Below are positions 35,919 to 44,892 of a stretch of 64,000 nucleotides of DNA, in pieces (positions within the stretch are counted from its first letter, which is position 1; the number at the start of each line of letters is the position of its first letter). The DNA is taken from contig SVJE01000005.1 in NCBI GenBank assembly GCA_015069135.1, forward strand, positions 62,001-126,000, given 5' to 3'. The translations under genes were made by a program, and so were the position numbers. The notes under the pieces are model-generated. The model was not told the origin of the DNA and did not search any database. It saw only the letters and a list, made by a program, of their open reading frames with translations. The DNA comes from Oscillospiraceae bacterium. Its GTDB lineage: Bacteria; Bacillota; Clostridia; UBA1212; SIG427.

Positions 35919-36349
35919 TACAAATCAAAACCTTCAATGCCATCGAGGAATTCGTCAGAATCAGTAAAGCTATCCAGATAGTCTTTGTGCATCTGCTTGT
36001 CCCAAATTTCAATTCTCTTACCTGCACCGGTAATAACAATTTCTTTCTGAAGCCTTGCATATTCTCTGATTCCCTGGCTTAAACCAACTCTTCCCTGACC
36101 GTCAAACTCACCGTCAATTTTTGAACCTATAAAGAATGTCTGCATTGCTCTTGCGTTCTTATTGGTAAAAGATGCTTTGCTGAGTTCTTCTTCCATTGCA
36201 TCAAATGCGGCTTTAGGCAATACAAAAGCACAGTGGCCAAGGCCTTTTGTAATAACAAAGCCTTCGCTGAGTTGTTCACGGAATTTGGCAGGAATTACGA
36301 TTCTGCCTTTAGCGTCTATTGAGTTTAAATATTCGCCGGAAAAACCCAT
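35918..36349 (-). CDS. mraZ: Transcriptional regulator MraZ
   Basis: A 143-residue protein with two SpoVT/AbrB-like half-domains, each carrying the D-x-K-G-R type motif (SIDAKGRIVIPAKFREQL and DGQGRVGLSQGIREYA). MraZ is an oligomeric regulator that represses its own dcw operon in the bacteria studied. It heads the cluster and is preceded by a good promoter and GTGG-type direct repeats at 10-bp spacing that fit its known style of operator. Confidence 0.97.
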   Translation of the reverse strand: MGFSGEYLNSIDAKGRIVIPAKFREQLSEGFVITKGLGHCAFVLPKAAFDAMEEELSKASFTNKNARAMQTFFIGSKIDGEFDGQGRVGLSQGIREYARLQKEIVITGAGKRIEIWDKQMHKDYLDSFTDSDEFLDGIEGFDL

Positions 36350-36391
36350 TTGCTACTGTCCTTTCTATACCTTGTAATGATTACGTGTTAA

Positions 36392-36420
36392 AGTATACCA
36401 CTATATGACACAAAATGCAA
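36392..36420 (-). promoter_or_regulatory. Promoter of the mraZ operon
   Basis: TTGCAT (36420-36415) and TATACT (36397-36392), spacer 17 bp on the minus strand, 43 bp before the mraZ start codon. Confidence 0.75.
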
Positions 36421-36429
36421 CAGTTTTTT

Positions 36430-36452
36430 CACAAAAAACCACTAAAAACCAC
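36430..36452 (-). promoter_or_regulatory. Candidate MraZ box array
   Basis: On the minus strand GTGG, GTGG and GTG units recur at an exact 10-bp period (plus-strand CAC at 36430, 36440, 36450), directly upstream of the mraZ -35 box; further GTGGTG follows at 36469-36474. Known MraZ operators are short G-rich direct repeats of similar period. Assignment is by analogy. Confidence 0.55.
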
Positions 36453-36499
36453 CAAAATATATTTTCGTCACCACTTTAGGGCAAATTCACCCTTTTTGG

Positions 36500-36528
36500 T
36501 TTACTTTTATTGATTTTCAATTTATAAT
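36500..36528 (+). promoter_or_regulatory. Promoter of ylbF-family gene
   Basis: TTTACT (36500-36505) and TATAAT (36523-36528), spacer 17 bp; divergent from the mraZ promoter. Confidence 0.7.
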
Positions 36529-36560
36529 AAACAAAAAATTTTATACATAAGGAGATTGTT

Positions 36561-36935
36561 ATGGATGTAATAAAAATGGCCCGTGAATTAGGAAAAGCCA
36601 TTCAGGCGGACGAGAGATACAAAAACATTTTGGTTGCAATAGAAAAAAACGAAGCAGACACAGAACTTAAACCTTTAGTGGATAGAGTGCAAGCTATTCA
36701 GACTAAATACCAGGCAGGAATCGATGCAGGCAAGACACAGGAAGACCTTGATCCGCTTGATAAAGAATTCCAGGAAGTATATGCTAAAATAATGCAGAAC
36801 GAAAACATGAAAAATTACGAATCTGCACAAAAGGAAATGGATAGCATGATGAAGAACATTGTTCAGATTCTTACACTCTGTGCTAACGGCGCAGACCCTA
36901 ATACTTGTGATCCTTCAAAAATCCCACAGAAATAA
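36561..36935 (+). CDS. ylbF: YlbF/YmcA-family regulator
   Basis: A 124-residue, mostly helical protein of the Com_YlbF family. It begins MDVIKMARELGKAIQADERYKNI and has the typical central QAIQTKYQ and FQEVYAKIMQNENMKNYESAQKEMDSMMKNI. In Bacillus, YlbF forms a complex with YmcA and YaaT that helps RNase Y process messages and affects competence, sporulation and biofilm. Here it is a single plus-strand gene with its own promoter (AAGGAG site) and terminator between rodA and mraZ. Whether it is the YlbF or YmcA orthologue is not resolvable. Confidence 0.85.
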   Translation: MDVIKMARELGKAIQADERYKNILVAIEKNEADTELKPLVDRVQAIQTKYQAGIDAGKTQEDLDPLDKEFQEVYAKIMQNENMKNYESAQKEMDSMMKNIVQILTLCANGADPNTCDPSKIPQK

Positions 36936-36939
36936 CTTA

Positions 36940-36979
36940 AAAAGGCCAGGACATTTATTAGTCCTGACCTTTGTTTTTT
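36940..36979. terminator. Bidirectional terminator between ylbF and rodA
   Basis: AAAGGCCAGGAC and GTCCTGACCTTT arms with one internal mismatch pair, loop ATTTATTA, flanked by A- and T-runs; serves both convergent transcripts. Confidence 0.85.
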
Positions 36980-36985
36980 ATATTT

Positions 36986-38122
36986 TTATCTTAAGAACAT
37001 TCCTTTTCGCCTTCTTAAAGAAATACTAAGCAGCAATCCTATGGCTATATAGTTTGTAACCATGGAACTTCCACCTCTGCTTACGAACGGCAAAGGAAGA
37101 CCTGTAATCGGCATAATTCCTACATTCATACCCAGATTTTCAAATACATTAAAGAAGAACATAGCAAATATGCCTGCAGCTACACAAGTCCCGAAAATAT
37201 CACGGGAATTATATGATATATATATCATTCTGAACATAATCAGAACAAATAATATAACCACAACCATAGCTCCTACAAAACCGGCTTCTTCACTGATAAC
37301 CGCAAAAATCATATCAGATAATTTTACAGGTATACGCCCTGACATGTTCATATCTCCGGCTCCGATACCATCCCCGGTAAGGCCACCGGAACCAATAGCT
37401 GTTATAGACCTTATCAGCTGCAGACCATAAGAATCCTCATATGCCATGGGATCCAGGAAGGCAAGAAATCGTTCACGTCTTACACCGTTAAAATAGAACT
37501 TCCATATAAAAGGCATGGCAATACAGGTTAAAGCACCCATAACTGCAATGTATTTGAATTTTATTTTACCCACAAACAACATTACGAAAAACACAAACAT
37601 AAATGTCAGCGCCATTCCGAAATCTCGTTGCACAAACACAAGTCCCAAAGGAATAAAAAAGGCCAACAGAATAACAATAAGATACTCATTTCTCATTCTG
37701 TCTTCCTGGATTTTCTCCAGATATTTTGCAAGCACCAAAATGGTTGCCAACTTCATAAGCTCCGAAGGCTGATATGTGGTCACACCCAGGTCTATCCAGC
37801 TTCGACTTCCGCCACTTGCAATACCTATTCTGGGCATAAAAACAAGCAACATCATCCCAAGGTTAAACAAAAAGAATGGTAAAGTTATATTTCTCAGATT
37901 GCCGTAGTCAAATAAACATATTACTACAGAAAGAACTACACCAATGATAAGACCTATAATCTGTATACGCATCGACGCCACACCATGGTCTTTGAAAGCT
38001 GAATACATGGCACTGTCAAGAAACACCAGTCCTATGGCAGTAACCAGAAAAACCAGCCCCATTAATATATAGTCAAATTTTTTTATGTAGTCAATTCTCT
38101 GACTGCGCTCAATATCTATCAT
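36986..38122 (-). CDS. rodA: Rod-shape SEDS protein RodA
   Basis: A 378-residue SEDS glycosyltransferase with about ten spans, polymerising lipid II during elongation. Signatures are SWIDLGVTTYQPSELMKLATILVLAKYLEK, QRDFGMALTF, YGLQLIRSITAIGSGGLTGDGIG and ITGLPLPFVSRGGSSM. It overlaps lgt by one base at the end of the long rimP-to-rodA operon, apart from the FtsW-type paralogue in the mur cluster, which supports an elongation role. Confidence 0.9.
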   Translation of the reverse strand: MIDIERSQRIDYIKKFDYILMGLVFLVTAIGLVFLDSAMYSAFKDHGVASMRIQIIGLIIGVVLSVVICLFDYGNLRNITLPFFLFNLGMMLLVFMPRIGIASGGSRSWIDLGVTTYQPSELMKLATILVLAKYLEKIQEDRMRNEYLIVILLAFFIPLGLVFVQRDFGMALTFMFVFFVMLFVGKIKFKYIAVMGALTCIAMPFIWKFYFNGVRRERFLAFLDPMAYEDSYGLQLIRSITAIGSGGLTGDGIGAGDMNMSGRIPVKLSDMIFAVISEEAGFVGAMVVVILFVLIMFRMIYISYNSRDIFGTCVAAGIFAMFFFNVFENLGMNVGIMPITGLPLPFVSRGGSSMVTNYIAIGLLLSISLRRRKGMFLR

Positions 38123-39051
38123 TAAACTTCTATTCCCTCTTGGTCGTTAGTTTCTCCTGCTGATACCGCCAGGTCAATCGCTTCCTCTTTTTCCATAGCT
38201 TTTACTACTCTGGAAATAGCGTTATCATCTTCTACCTCTTCAGCTTCTATGGTGCTCTTCTTTTTCACACTGAAATAAATCATCAGGCCAACACCTAACA
38301 AAAGAAGTAATACTGAAAGTATCTGTGATACTCTTACAGGCCCCCACATAAGACTATCTGTACGAAGACCTTCCACAAAAGCTCTTTCTGCACCGTAAAA
38401 GATAAAGTATATAGCTGTCATCTGTCCCGGCACGGTCATTTTCTTTCTTAATACCATCATTACCGCAAAAGCAATCAGGCACCACATTGATTCGTAGAAA
38501 AATGTAGGGTGCACTAAAGTTTCATCAAATTCAGTAGCAATAAGATTTCCGGTCATTCCCCATGGCAAATCAGTTGGTCCACCATGAGCTTCCTGGTTGA
38601 AAAAGTTTCCCCATCTGCCTATAGCCTGTCCAAGACATATATATGGCAACATGAAATCCACTACTTTGAGAGCTTTTATCTTTTTTACTTTTGATATCAG
38701 GACTACAGATATAATAGCTGCAATTATGCCGCCATATATGGCAAGCCCCCCTTCGTTTATGGCAAATATTTTCCATAAATTATCTTTATAGCTATCCCAT
38801 GTAAAAATCACATAATATAGTCTTGCTCCTATTATTGCAGCCGGAACGGTTATTAATATATAATCCATAAGATCATCTTTGGACATACAATATTTTTCAC
38901 AGCAACGGAAGCCTAAGAAAACGCAAAGCAATAGGGCCACACATATAATAACGCCATACCACTTAACACTGATACTGTCAGTTATTTCAAAAGCAACTCT
39001 GCCTACTTCAAAGCGCCAGCCTAATTTAGGGAATTCAATATAGTAATCCAT
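38122..39051 (-). CDS. lgt: Prolipoprotein diacylglyceryl transferase
   Basis: A 309-residue polytopic membrane enzyme that transfers diacylglycerol from phosphatidylglycerol onto the lipobox Cys. The Lgt signature GRWGNFFNQEAHGG is near residue 145, preceded by EGGLAIYGGI, and LVHPTFFYESMW and RAFVEGLRTDSL follow. The acidic C-terminal tail of about 40 residues (EAEEVEDDNAISRVV...) is longer than in minimal Lgt. It lies between the M16 pair and rodA with almost no gaps. Confidence 0.96.
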   Translation of the reverse strand: MDYYIEFPKLGWRFEVGRVAFEITDSISVKWYGVIICVALLLCVFLGFRCCEKYCMSKDDLMDYILITVPAAIIGARLYYVIFTWDSYKDNLWKIFAINEGGLAIYGGIIAAIISVVLISKVKKIKALKVVDFMLPYICLGQAIGRWGNFFNQEAHGGPTDLPWGMTGNLIATEFDETLVHPTFFYESMWCLIAFAVMMVLRKKMTVPGQMTAIYFIFYGAERAFVEGLRTDSLMWGPVRVSQILSVLLLLLGVGLMIYFSVKKKSTIEAEEVEDDNAISRVVKAMEKEEAIDLAVSAGETNDQEGIEV

Positions 39052-39052
39052 A

Positions 39053-40324
39053 CTATTCCTTACCTTTCACTATCGAAGTTACCATATCGCCGGAATAAAT
39101 CTCTCTGAACACTTCCATGATATAGTCATATGATATTTTACCATAAGCATCAAAATAATCAAACGGGTCAATTCCTGCAAGATATGAGGTGGCAAACATT
39201 TTACCGAGGGATGCCGGATTATTAAATCTTTTCAGCATACTGCCTGCCCCAGCATTACGTATGTTAATACAACTCTCCTCTGGAAGACCGAATTTCAACA
39301 TTTTACCTACATATTCCTGCACACAGTTTTTAAGGAGCTCCGGATTTTCCGACTCTCCCCCTATACTGGCCATGGAAAACAACCCGCAGCAATCGTAGTC
39401 TGCATAGAACTCAGAATTTATAAGACCTCTGTTGTACATATCTTCGTGGAATTGCGAAGTAGACCCAAACAATGCTTTCTGCACAATATTACCTGCCACC
39501 TGCCTGTAAATTTGTTTCATGGGGACAGACACTGGCTTATCCTTTAGTGCGAAGGAAAACAACGGCAGTGCCACATCCATGATTTCAACACGCTGAGGTC
39601 CTGCCACACTATCGGGCTCGTCTTCAAACACAAACTCAGGTATCTTGGTGGGTTTGGCATGGCAAAAGCCCTCGTTAATTAAGCTTTCTATGTGGGCAGG
39701 ATCCAGGTCTCCCACTACAGTGATTACCATATTTGAAGGACTGTAAAATGTTCTATGACACATACCTAACATTTCTGCGGTAATAGAATTAACACTTTCC
39801 ACTGTTCCCGCTATATCATTTTTTACAGGGTTTTTGTGATACAAAAGATTAATGGCGTTCATGCTCACCCTATACTCCGGTTCATCCTTGTACATATTAA
39901 TTTCCTGAGCTATTATACCTTTTTCTTTTTCTACATTTTCTTCTGTAAAATACGGTTTTTGAACAAACTTCATCAAGAGTCTGAAACAATCATCAAAATT
40001 CTCTGTACAATTAAAATAGTAATATGTCCAGTTGAAGCTTGTAGCTGCATTTGTGCTTGCCCCCAGTGCCATATACTGATCCATTACATTCACGTCCGGT
40101 TGTTCAAACATTTTATGCTCTAAAAAATGAGCAATACCCTCCGGTACTTTTGTAACAGTGTCTGTCCCCGGTAAAATAAATTTTGTATTTACCGAGCCAA
40201 AATTTAAAGCACATATAGCAAATTTTTTATAAAACCCGGGTTTGGGAATTACCTGTACATGAACCCCTGAGGAATGATCAAACTCGTATATCTTTTCATC
40301 AAGATGTTTATATTCTTTCAGCAT
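39053..40324 (-). CDS. M16-family zinc peptidase (YmfH-like)
   Basis: A 423-residue M16 protein with an intact inverted zinc motif (HFLEH in GIAHFLEHKMFEQPD, near residue 65-75) and the downstream Glu region FTEENVEKEKGIIAQEI. It resembles Bacillus YmfH, the active half of a paired M16 peptidase. It follows the YmfF-like gene by one base. Two exact repeat copies fall in it: 39521, read VSVPMKQ, and 40158, read GTDTVTK directly before the zinc motif region. Substrate unknown. Confidence 0.9.
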   Translation of the reverse strand: MLKEYKHLDEKIYEFDHSSGVHVQVIPKPGFYKKFAICALNFGSVNTKFILPGTDTVTKVPEGIAHFLEHKMFEQPDVNVMDQYMALGASTNAATSFNWTYYYFNCTENFDDCFRLLMKFVQKPYFTEENVEKEKGIIAQEINMYKDEPEYRVSMNAINLLYHKNPVKNDIAGTVESVNSITAEMLGMCHRTFYSPSNMVITVVGDLDPAHIESLINEGFCHAKPTKIPEFVFEDEPDSVAGPQRVEIMDVALPLFSFALKDKPVSVPMKQIYRQVAGNIVQKALFGSTSQFHEDMYNRGLINSEFYADYDCCGLFSMASIGGESENPELLKNCVQEYVGKMLKFGLPEESCINIRNAGAGSMLKRFNNPASLGKMFATSYLAGIDPFDYFDAYGKISYDYIMEVFREIYSGDMVTSIVKGKE

Positions 40325-40325
40325 A

Positions 40326-41606
40326 TCACATTTCCTCCTCAGGTCCTAAAAAATAGACAGTATCCGGTATTATCTTATGACTCACTTTAATTACGTCTTC
40401 GATAGTTACAGATTTTATCTTGTTAACAAATCCATCTATGTCAAGGTCTGTCCCCATTAAAATTTCTCCTAAGTGGAAATCCATTATAGAAAACACTGTA
40501 TCTTTATACGCATTATAACTGTTAACAAACATTTTTATTGTGTCTTCATATTCATTACGGGTTACATTACCCTGTTGAATTTCCTTTAATTGATCAAAAA
40601 TCAATTCCTTTGTTTTTTCATAATTTTCAGGTTCAATACCGCTATAGGCTATTAGAAGACCTTTGGTGCGAACAAGCCTGCTGGCTGCATAATATGCCAG
40701 ACTGTTTTTTTCTCTTACATTTCTGAAAAGTTTAGACCCGGGGCCTGCACCAAGTATACCATTGCATACTGCTAAGGCATAAAACTCATCAGAATCCGGT
40801 TTAACATTAACTCTAAAACCAATATTAAGTTTACCCTGAGTTACATCAAAAGTATCTTTTACAATTTTAGGCTCTGCAACTATTTTTTCACAATAACCCA
40901 AATCCAATTTTACTGTAGTATTTTCCTCGGCAGTGTCTGTCCCCATGAAAATTTTCTTTAATTTTTCATACAACCAGACAGGTTCTTCTTTACAGCACAC
41001 AAAAATTTTAACTGCGGTTTTTTTAAGAAAATATTCACGATAATACTGATAAAGATTTTCTGGGGACAGACACTGGCTATCCTCCACTGAACCCATTTCA
41101 TAAAGTGCATAATTTTCATCTTCGCACATCACTTGTGTGCATCTGAACATGGCATATGCCCTTTTATCGTTTTTCATTCCTTTAATAAAATCATTATTGT
41201 TTTTTACTTCCTGGGTAAAATATTCTTCTTTGAATCCGGTACCTTCCTTATTAGTTGCAGGATTTGTGATTATATCCAACAACATGTCAACAACTTGTTC
41301 AGAAAGATTATTATAATTTGCTGCATACTTATCTTCTATAAAATCTGCAGCAAACTGCACTACCTGTATCTCACCTTTTTTCTCCGTGCTGGTAGCAAAG
41401 TCAGCACTATAAAGTTTTTGAAATTCCTCAGATATACTTTTTGAAGTAGGATGTTTTTTTGTTCCCCTACATAAAATCATAGGAATAAGCGCATTTTTAT
41501 ATGCTCTTTCCCGGCACAAATTATCACAAAAAGCTATATTAATACCCCCGGTTTTAAATTTGTCCGTTGGTATATAAATCACTTCCAGCCTCTCATTCAA
41601 TTTCAT
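40326..41606 (-). CDS. M16-family peptidase-like protein lacking the zinc motif (YmfF-like)
   Basis: A 426-residue M16-fold protein. The position of the zinc motif is degenerate: RGTKKHPTSKSISEEFQKLYSADF is present but no HxxEH, so it is probably the non-catalytic partner of the adjacent YmfH-like peptidase, as in paired M16 proteins. LNIGFRVNVKPDSDEFYALAVCNGILGAGPGSKLFRNVREKNSLAYYAASRL is the conserved C-terminal half motif. It has exact repeats at 40933 (MGTDTAEE) and 41062 (QCLSPENL) and a variant at 40444. Confidence 0.88.
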   Translation of the reverse strand: MKLNERLEVIYIPTDKFKTGGINIAFCDNLCRERAYKNALIPMILCRGTKKHPTSKSISEEFQKLYSADFATSTEKKGEIQVVQFAADFIEDKYAANYNNLSEQVVDMLLDIITNPATNKEGTGFKEEYFTQEVKNNNDFIKGMKNDKRAYAMFRCTQVMCEDENYALYEMGSVEDSQCLSPENLYQYYREYFLKKTAVKIFVCCKEEPVWLYEKLKKIFMGTDTAEENTTVKLDLGYCEKIVAEPKIVKDTFDVTQGKLNIGFRVNVKPDSDEFYALAVCNGILGAGPGSKLFRNVREKNSLAYYAASRLVRTKGLLIAYSGIEPENYEKTKELIFDQLKEIQQGNVTRNEYEDTIKMFVNSYNAYKDTVFSIMDFHLGEILMGTDLDIDGFVNKIKSVTIEDVIKVSHKIIPDTVYFLGPEEEM

Positions 41607-41610
41607 AATT

Positions 41611-42546
41611 TTAAATTTCTTCCTTTCGGGCTATATCTATATCCTGTTTCATTCTTTCTATCAAATCTTCCGGTGAAGAAAATTTCATTTCCCTTCGAAT
41701 CTGTTTTTTAAAGGAAACCTTTATTTTTTTACCGTACAACTCTTTATTATAATCAATTATATGAGTTTCAACCGTGCAGGGTCTGTCCCCTTGAAAAGTC
41801 GGATTGTGACCAACATTGGTAACACTCTGGTATTTAACCGAATCTCCCTCTATTTCCGTGTATGTGGCATAAACTCCGTGGGGAGGTAAAAGTAAATTTT
41901 CTTCCGGTAAAATATTAGCTGTAGGAAAACCTAACTGATGGCCTACACGGCGACCCTTTATTACCTTTCCCCATATGGAATAAGGTCGATTTGCATATTT
42001 ATAAAACCTGTCCATATCGCCTGTACCCACACAGTCTCTTAAAATTGTACTGGCAACTTTCTTTTCCTCTACTGACACCTGAGGTACTACAAAAACTTCA
42101 AATCCGTACATTTTACCCAAGGCTTCTAAATCAGATGCTTTACCTTCTCCCATTTTACCGAAGGAATAGTCAAATCCCACTACAACAATTTTAGCTTTCA
42201 ACTTGGACACCAAAACATCTTCCACAAATTTTTGTGGGGACAGACACGCATATTCCCAGGTAAAATCCTCAAAATACACAAGGTCTATTCCTGCATCCAC
42301 AAAAGCCTCAATCCGTTGCTCATTTGTCATAACCAATTTTACAGGCCTTTTGGAAATCACCTCTGATGGATGGGTGTGAAAAGTGTAAACCAACGACGGA
42401 ATCTTTTTTTCAGCACATTTTTCCTTTAACACCTTCAACAGTCTTCCGTGGCCAATATGAACTCCGTCAAAATTCCCAAGGCAAACACCACATCCCTTTT
42501 GGGCTATTATTGATTTTTCATAATTATTATTGTCAATTATCTGCAT
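41611..42546 (-). CDS. ribF: Bifunctional riboflavin kinase/FAD synthetase
   Basis: A 311-residue enzyme making FMN and then FAD. The FAD synthetase half has GVCLGNFDGVHIGHGRLL and VVGFDYSFGKMGEG; the kinase half has GRRVGHQLGFPTANI and THIIDYNKELYGKKIKVSF. The gene overlaps truB by 14 bp, in the usual truB-ribF order. An exact repeat at 42236 reads ACLSPQKF, where relatives have A-x-[LM]-S-P at the same spacing, so the copy did not lengthen the protein. Confidence 0.96.
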   Translation of the reverse strand: MQIIDNNNYEKSIIAQKGCGVCLGNFDGVHIGHGRLLKVLKEKCAEKKIPSLVYTFHTHPSEVISKRPVKLVMTNEQRIEAFVDAGIDLVYFEDFTWEYACLSPQKFVEDVLVSKLKAKIVVVGFDYSFGKMGEGKASDLEALGKMYGFEVFVVPQVSVEEKKVASTILRDCVGTGDMDRFYKYANRPYSIWGKVIKGRRVGHQLGFPTANILPEENLLLPPHGVYATYTEIEGDSVKYQSVTNVGHNPTFQGDRPCTVETHIIDYNKELYGKKIKVSFKKQIRREMKFSSPEDLIERMKQDIDIARKEEI

Positions 42547-43510
42547 TTATTTCAGGTCCTCCGAAATATTTCCAGGACTTAATAAGCACTCTGTCATTTT
42601 CAGTGTCTGTCCCCATGAAAACCATAGCCACCATTTTACCTTTGTACATAAGGTATGCCTTATCACTTTCTGCTTTAGGATACAGAAAATCTTCAGGTAA
42701 AGTCTTAAGCTGATATTTTGCCACCGTTGTTGGCAAACCATTTATAAATCTTTTTAGCTGTATATCTGTTACATCAATACATGTGTAGTTTTTTAAAATA
42801 TAGTGTAAAGGTAAAACAAACTTTTCAAGGTCAGTGTCTGTCCCCGCCTCAAGTTGTTCCAGAGTTACAGCATCTTCTAATCCCAAAGGTCCGTAAGAAG
42901 TTCTGCAAAGCTCAGACATACAAGCAGGCAATCCTACTTGACGACCCAGATCAAAACATAAAGTTCTTACATAAGTACCCCTGGAACAAGTGGTGTTTAC
43001 CACAATTTCCTTTTTACCACCTTCAACATCAACAAGATTATCATCAGTGTCTGTCCCCACGCTAAAATCATAAACAAAAACTTTTCTGGAAGGAACTTCA
43101 ACATCCACACCGGCACGGGCTTTTTTGTATAAAGGTTGACCATTTATTTTAATAGCAGAAAAAGCAGAAGGAGTCTGTTCAATTTCTCCCCTGAATTTTT
43201 CTGCTGCCATTCTCACTTGTTCAATAGTAAGTTTCGAGGCATCTTTTTCTTCCAGTGTCTGTCCCCACACATCCTGAGTATCAGTCGCCCGGCCAAAAAG
43301 AACTTTTCCTCTGTAGCTTTTAGGACAACACAAAAAAAGTTCCGCAAGCTTGGTAGCTTTTCCCAAACAAATGGGTAAAACTCCCGTTGCCTCCGGATCC
43401 AATGTTCCAGCATGCCCTACTTTTTTTGTTTTAAAAATTCTTTTTATTGCCGCTACGCACTGAAAGGAAGTCATCCCTGCAGGCTTGTACAAATTAATTA
43501 TTCCATCCAT
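42533..43510 (-). CDS. truB: tRNA pseudouridine(55) synthase TruB
   Basis: A 325-residue enzyme making Psi55 in the T-loop of tRNA. It starts GIINLYKPAGMTSFQCVAAIKR; HAGTLDPEATGVLPI holds the catalytic Asp; the RGTYVRTLCFDLG motif follows near residue 190. It carries four exact repeats (42603, 42834, 43047, 43255) read as MGTDTEND, AGTDTDLE, VGTDTDDN and WGQTLEEK, all outside the catalytic motifs. It lies between nrnA and ribF. Confidence 0.97.
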   Translation of the reverse strand: MDGIINLYKPAGMTSFQCVAAIKRIFKTKKVGHAGTLDPEATGVLPICLGKATKLAELFLCCPKSYRGKVLFGRATDTQDVWGQTLEEKDASKLTIEQVRMAAEKFRGEIEQTPSAFSAIKINGQPLYKKARAGVDVEVPSRKVFVYDFSVGTDTDDNLVDVEGGKKEIVVNTTCSRGTYVRTLCFDLGRQVGLPACMSELCRTSYGPLGLEDAVTLEQLEAGTDTDLEKFVLPLHYILKNYTCIDVTDIQLKRFINGLPTTVAKYQLKTLPEDFLYPKAESDKAYLMYKGKMVAMVFMGTDTENDRVLIKSWKYFGGPEINADN

Positions 43511-43515
43511 GGATT

Positions 43516-44523
43516 TTACTTGCTCCCGTTATAATAATCCACTACATCCTTTTTAAGTTCTTCAAAATCTCCGTTAAAATCAAAGCCGGCAGCTCTCACA
43601 TGTCCGCCACCACCCTGTGACATTGAAAAAGCGGCCACGTCATAAAATTTATTGGACCTCATGCTGACTTTCACACCATTGCCGTTTCTTCCCGGCCTTC
43701 CGAACACAGCCAGTTCTACACCTTCAATGCCCCTTAAAACATTAACAATATCATTTGCATCGTCGTAAGTAGCTCCTGCCTTATCAAAATCATCCTGGGT
43801 AAGCAAAAGAAATGCCATTTTACCGTCGCCAGAATAAGATATTTTACCATAAGAAATACCTTTTAGGGCCAAGCAGGCCTTGCTTTCACAATCAAAAAGT
43901 CTGAAGTGATATTCCGACACATCACCCAGAACAGCCAAAAGTTTGCCTGCAATTCTGTGAGTATTCTCTGTTGTGTTGGAGTAAGCAAAACTTCCGGTGT
44001 CGGTAGCTATACCACAATATAAACATTTTGCTAAAGCATGGTAAAATTCATCTGTGTTCCGGCCACTGAGTTTTCCTTCCAAATTCCACGGTTCATGACA
44101 AAGCAACTCCCATATACCTTCACAATTGGCAGCCCATTTTTGATTTACATAATTAAACTCGCCAAAAGGATCTTTCTCAATATGGTGATCAATTTTCACA
44201 CTTGCTCCTGCCCTAAAAAAAATCTCCTGTCTATTACCTAAACGAAGTCTGTCCGCAGCATCTACCGCAATGGCAAGATCAAAATCACCTTCCGGTTTTT
44301 CCGGTAAAATATAATATTCCACTTTGTTAAGTGGCAACATAAATTCAAGGCGTCCTTCAACAGGTTCCTCTAATAATACAACCGCTTTTTTACCCAGGCT
44401 ATCAATAGCCATTGCCAAGGAAAAAGCAGAGCCCAACCCGTCACCATCTGCCGACAAATGCGGCAAAACGGCAACACGTTGAGCTTTATTTATTAATCTA
44501 ATACAATCAGACCAATCAAACAT
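43516..44523 (-). CDS. nrnA: DHH-family phosphoesterase (NrnA-like oligoribonuclease/pAp phosphatase)
   Basis: A 335-residue cytoplasmic DHH phosphoesterase. Metal ligands lie in HLSADGDGLGS, AVDAADRLRLG and KIDHHIEKDPFGEFN (the DHH). The DHHA1 domain ends with QGGGGHVRAAGFDF for substrate binding. NrnA degrades nanoRNAs and dephosphorylates pAp. Place between rbfA and truB is the standard Firmicutes location. The first motif has SADGD in place of the more frequent P-D-x-D wording but keeps the key acids. Confidence 0.95.
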   Translation of the reverse strand: MFDWSDCIRLINKAQRVAVLPHLSADGDGLGSAFSLAMAIDSLGKKAVVLLEEPVEGRLEFMLPLNKVEYYILPEKPEGDFDLAIAVDAADRLRLGNRQEIFFRAGASVKIDHHIEKDPFGEFNYVNQKWAANCEGIWELLCHEPWNLEGKLSGRNTDEFYHALAKCLYCGIATDTGSFAYSNTTENTHRIAGKLLAVLGDVSEYHFRLFDCESKACLALKGISYGKISYSGDGKMAFLLLTQDDFDKAGATYDDANDIVNVLRGIEGVELAVFGRPGRNGNGVKVSMRSNKFYDVAAFSMSQGGGGHVRAAGFDFNGDFEELKKDVVDYYNGSK

Positions 44524-44534
44524 ATTGCATTCCT

Positions 44535-44891
44535 TTAATTGTTCTTTTTATCATCATTGATAGCCTTATCAATCAAAGATGATATATAAGAACCTCTCTC
44601 TATAGATTCATCAAGTACAAAAGTAAGTTCCGGAGTACATCTTAAATTCATAGTAGCTGCAATCTGTCTTCTTATAAATCCTGCAGAATTTTTAAGTGCA
44701 ACCATTGCACCTTTTTTTGTAGCCTCATCACCAAGAACACTTACGTATATTTTAGCATACTTAAGGTCTTTTGTTACATTTGCACTGACAACACTGGTCA
44801 TAAGAGGCACCCTAGGGTCCTTGATTTCTTCCCTTATGATGTTACTTATAACCTTTTGCATTTCACTGGAAATACGGTCAATTCTGTCCAT
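44535..44891 (-). CDS. rbfA: 30S ribosome-binding factor RbfA
   Basis: A 118-residue KH-type factor for maturation of the 16S 5-prime end. It has IRIxSEMQKVISNIIREEIKDPR-like opening, then YAKIYVSVLGDEATKKGAMVALKNSAGFIRRQIA and LRCTPELTFVLDESIERGSYI, the RbfA signature. It begins 1 bp after infB ends, in the nusA-infB-rbfA operon. Confidence 0.96.
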   Translation of the reverse strand: MDRIDRISSEMQKVISNIIREEIKDPRVPLMTSVVSANVTKDLKYAKIYVSVLGDEATKKGAMVALKNSAGFIRRQIAATMNLRCTPELTFVLDESIERGSYISSLIDKAINDDKKNN

Positions 44892-44892
44892 A

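Larger units (their letters stand above)
39521..43266. repeat. Dispersed 12-mer cluster 3 (M16 pair, ribF, truB)
   Basis: Exact copies at 39521-39532, 41062-41073 and 42236-42247 as GGGGACAGACAC, and at 40158-40169, 40933-40944, 42603-42614, 42834-42845, 43047-43058 and 43255-43266 as GTGTCTGTCCCC. Variants at 40444-40455 (AGGTCTGTCCCC) and 41779-41790 (GGGTCTGTCCCC). The densest region of the window. Confidence 0.92.
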
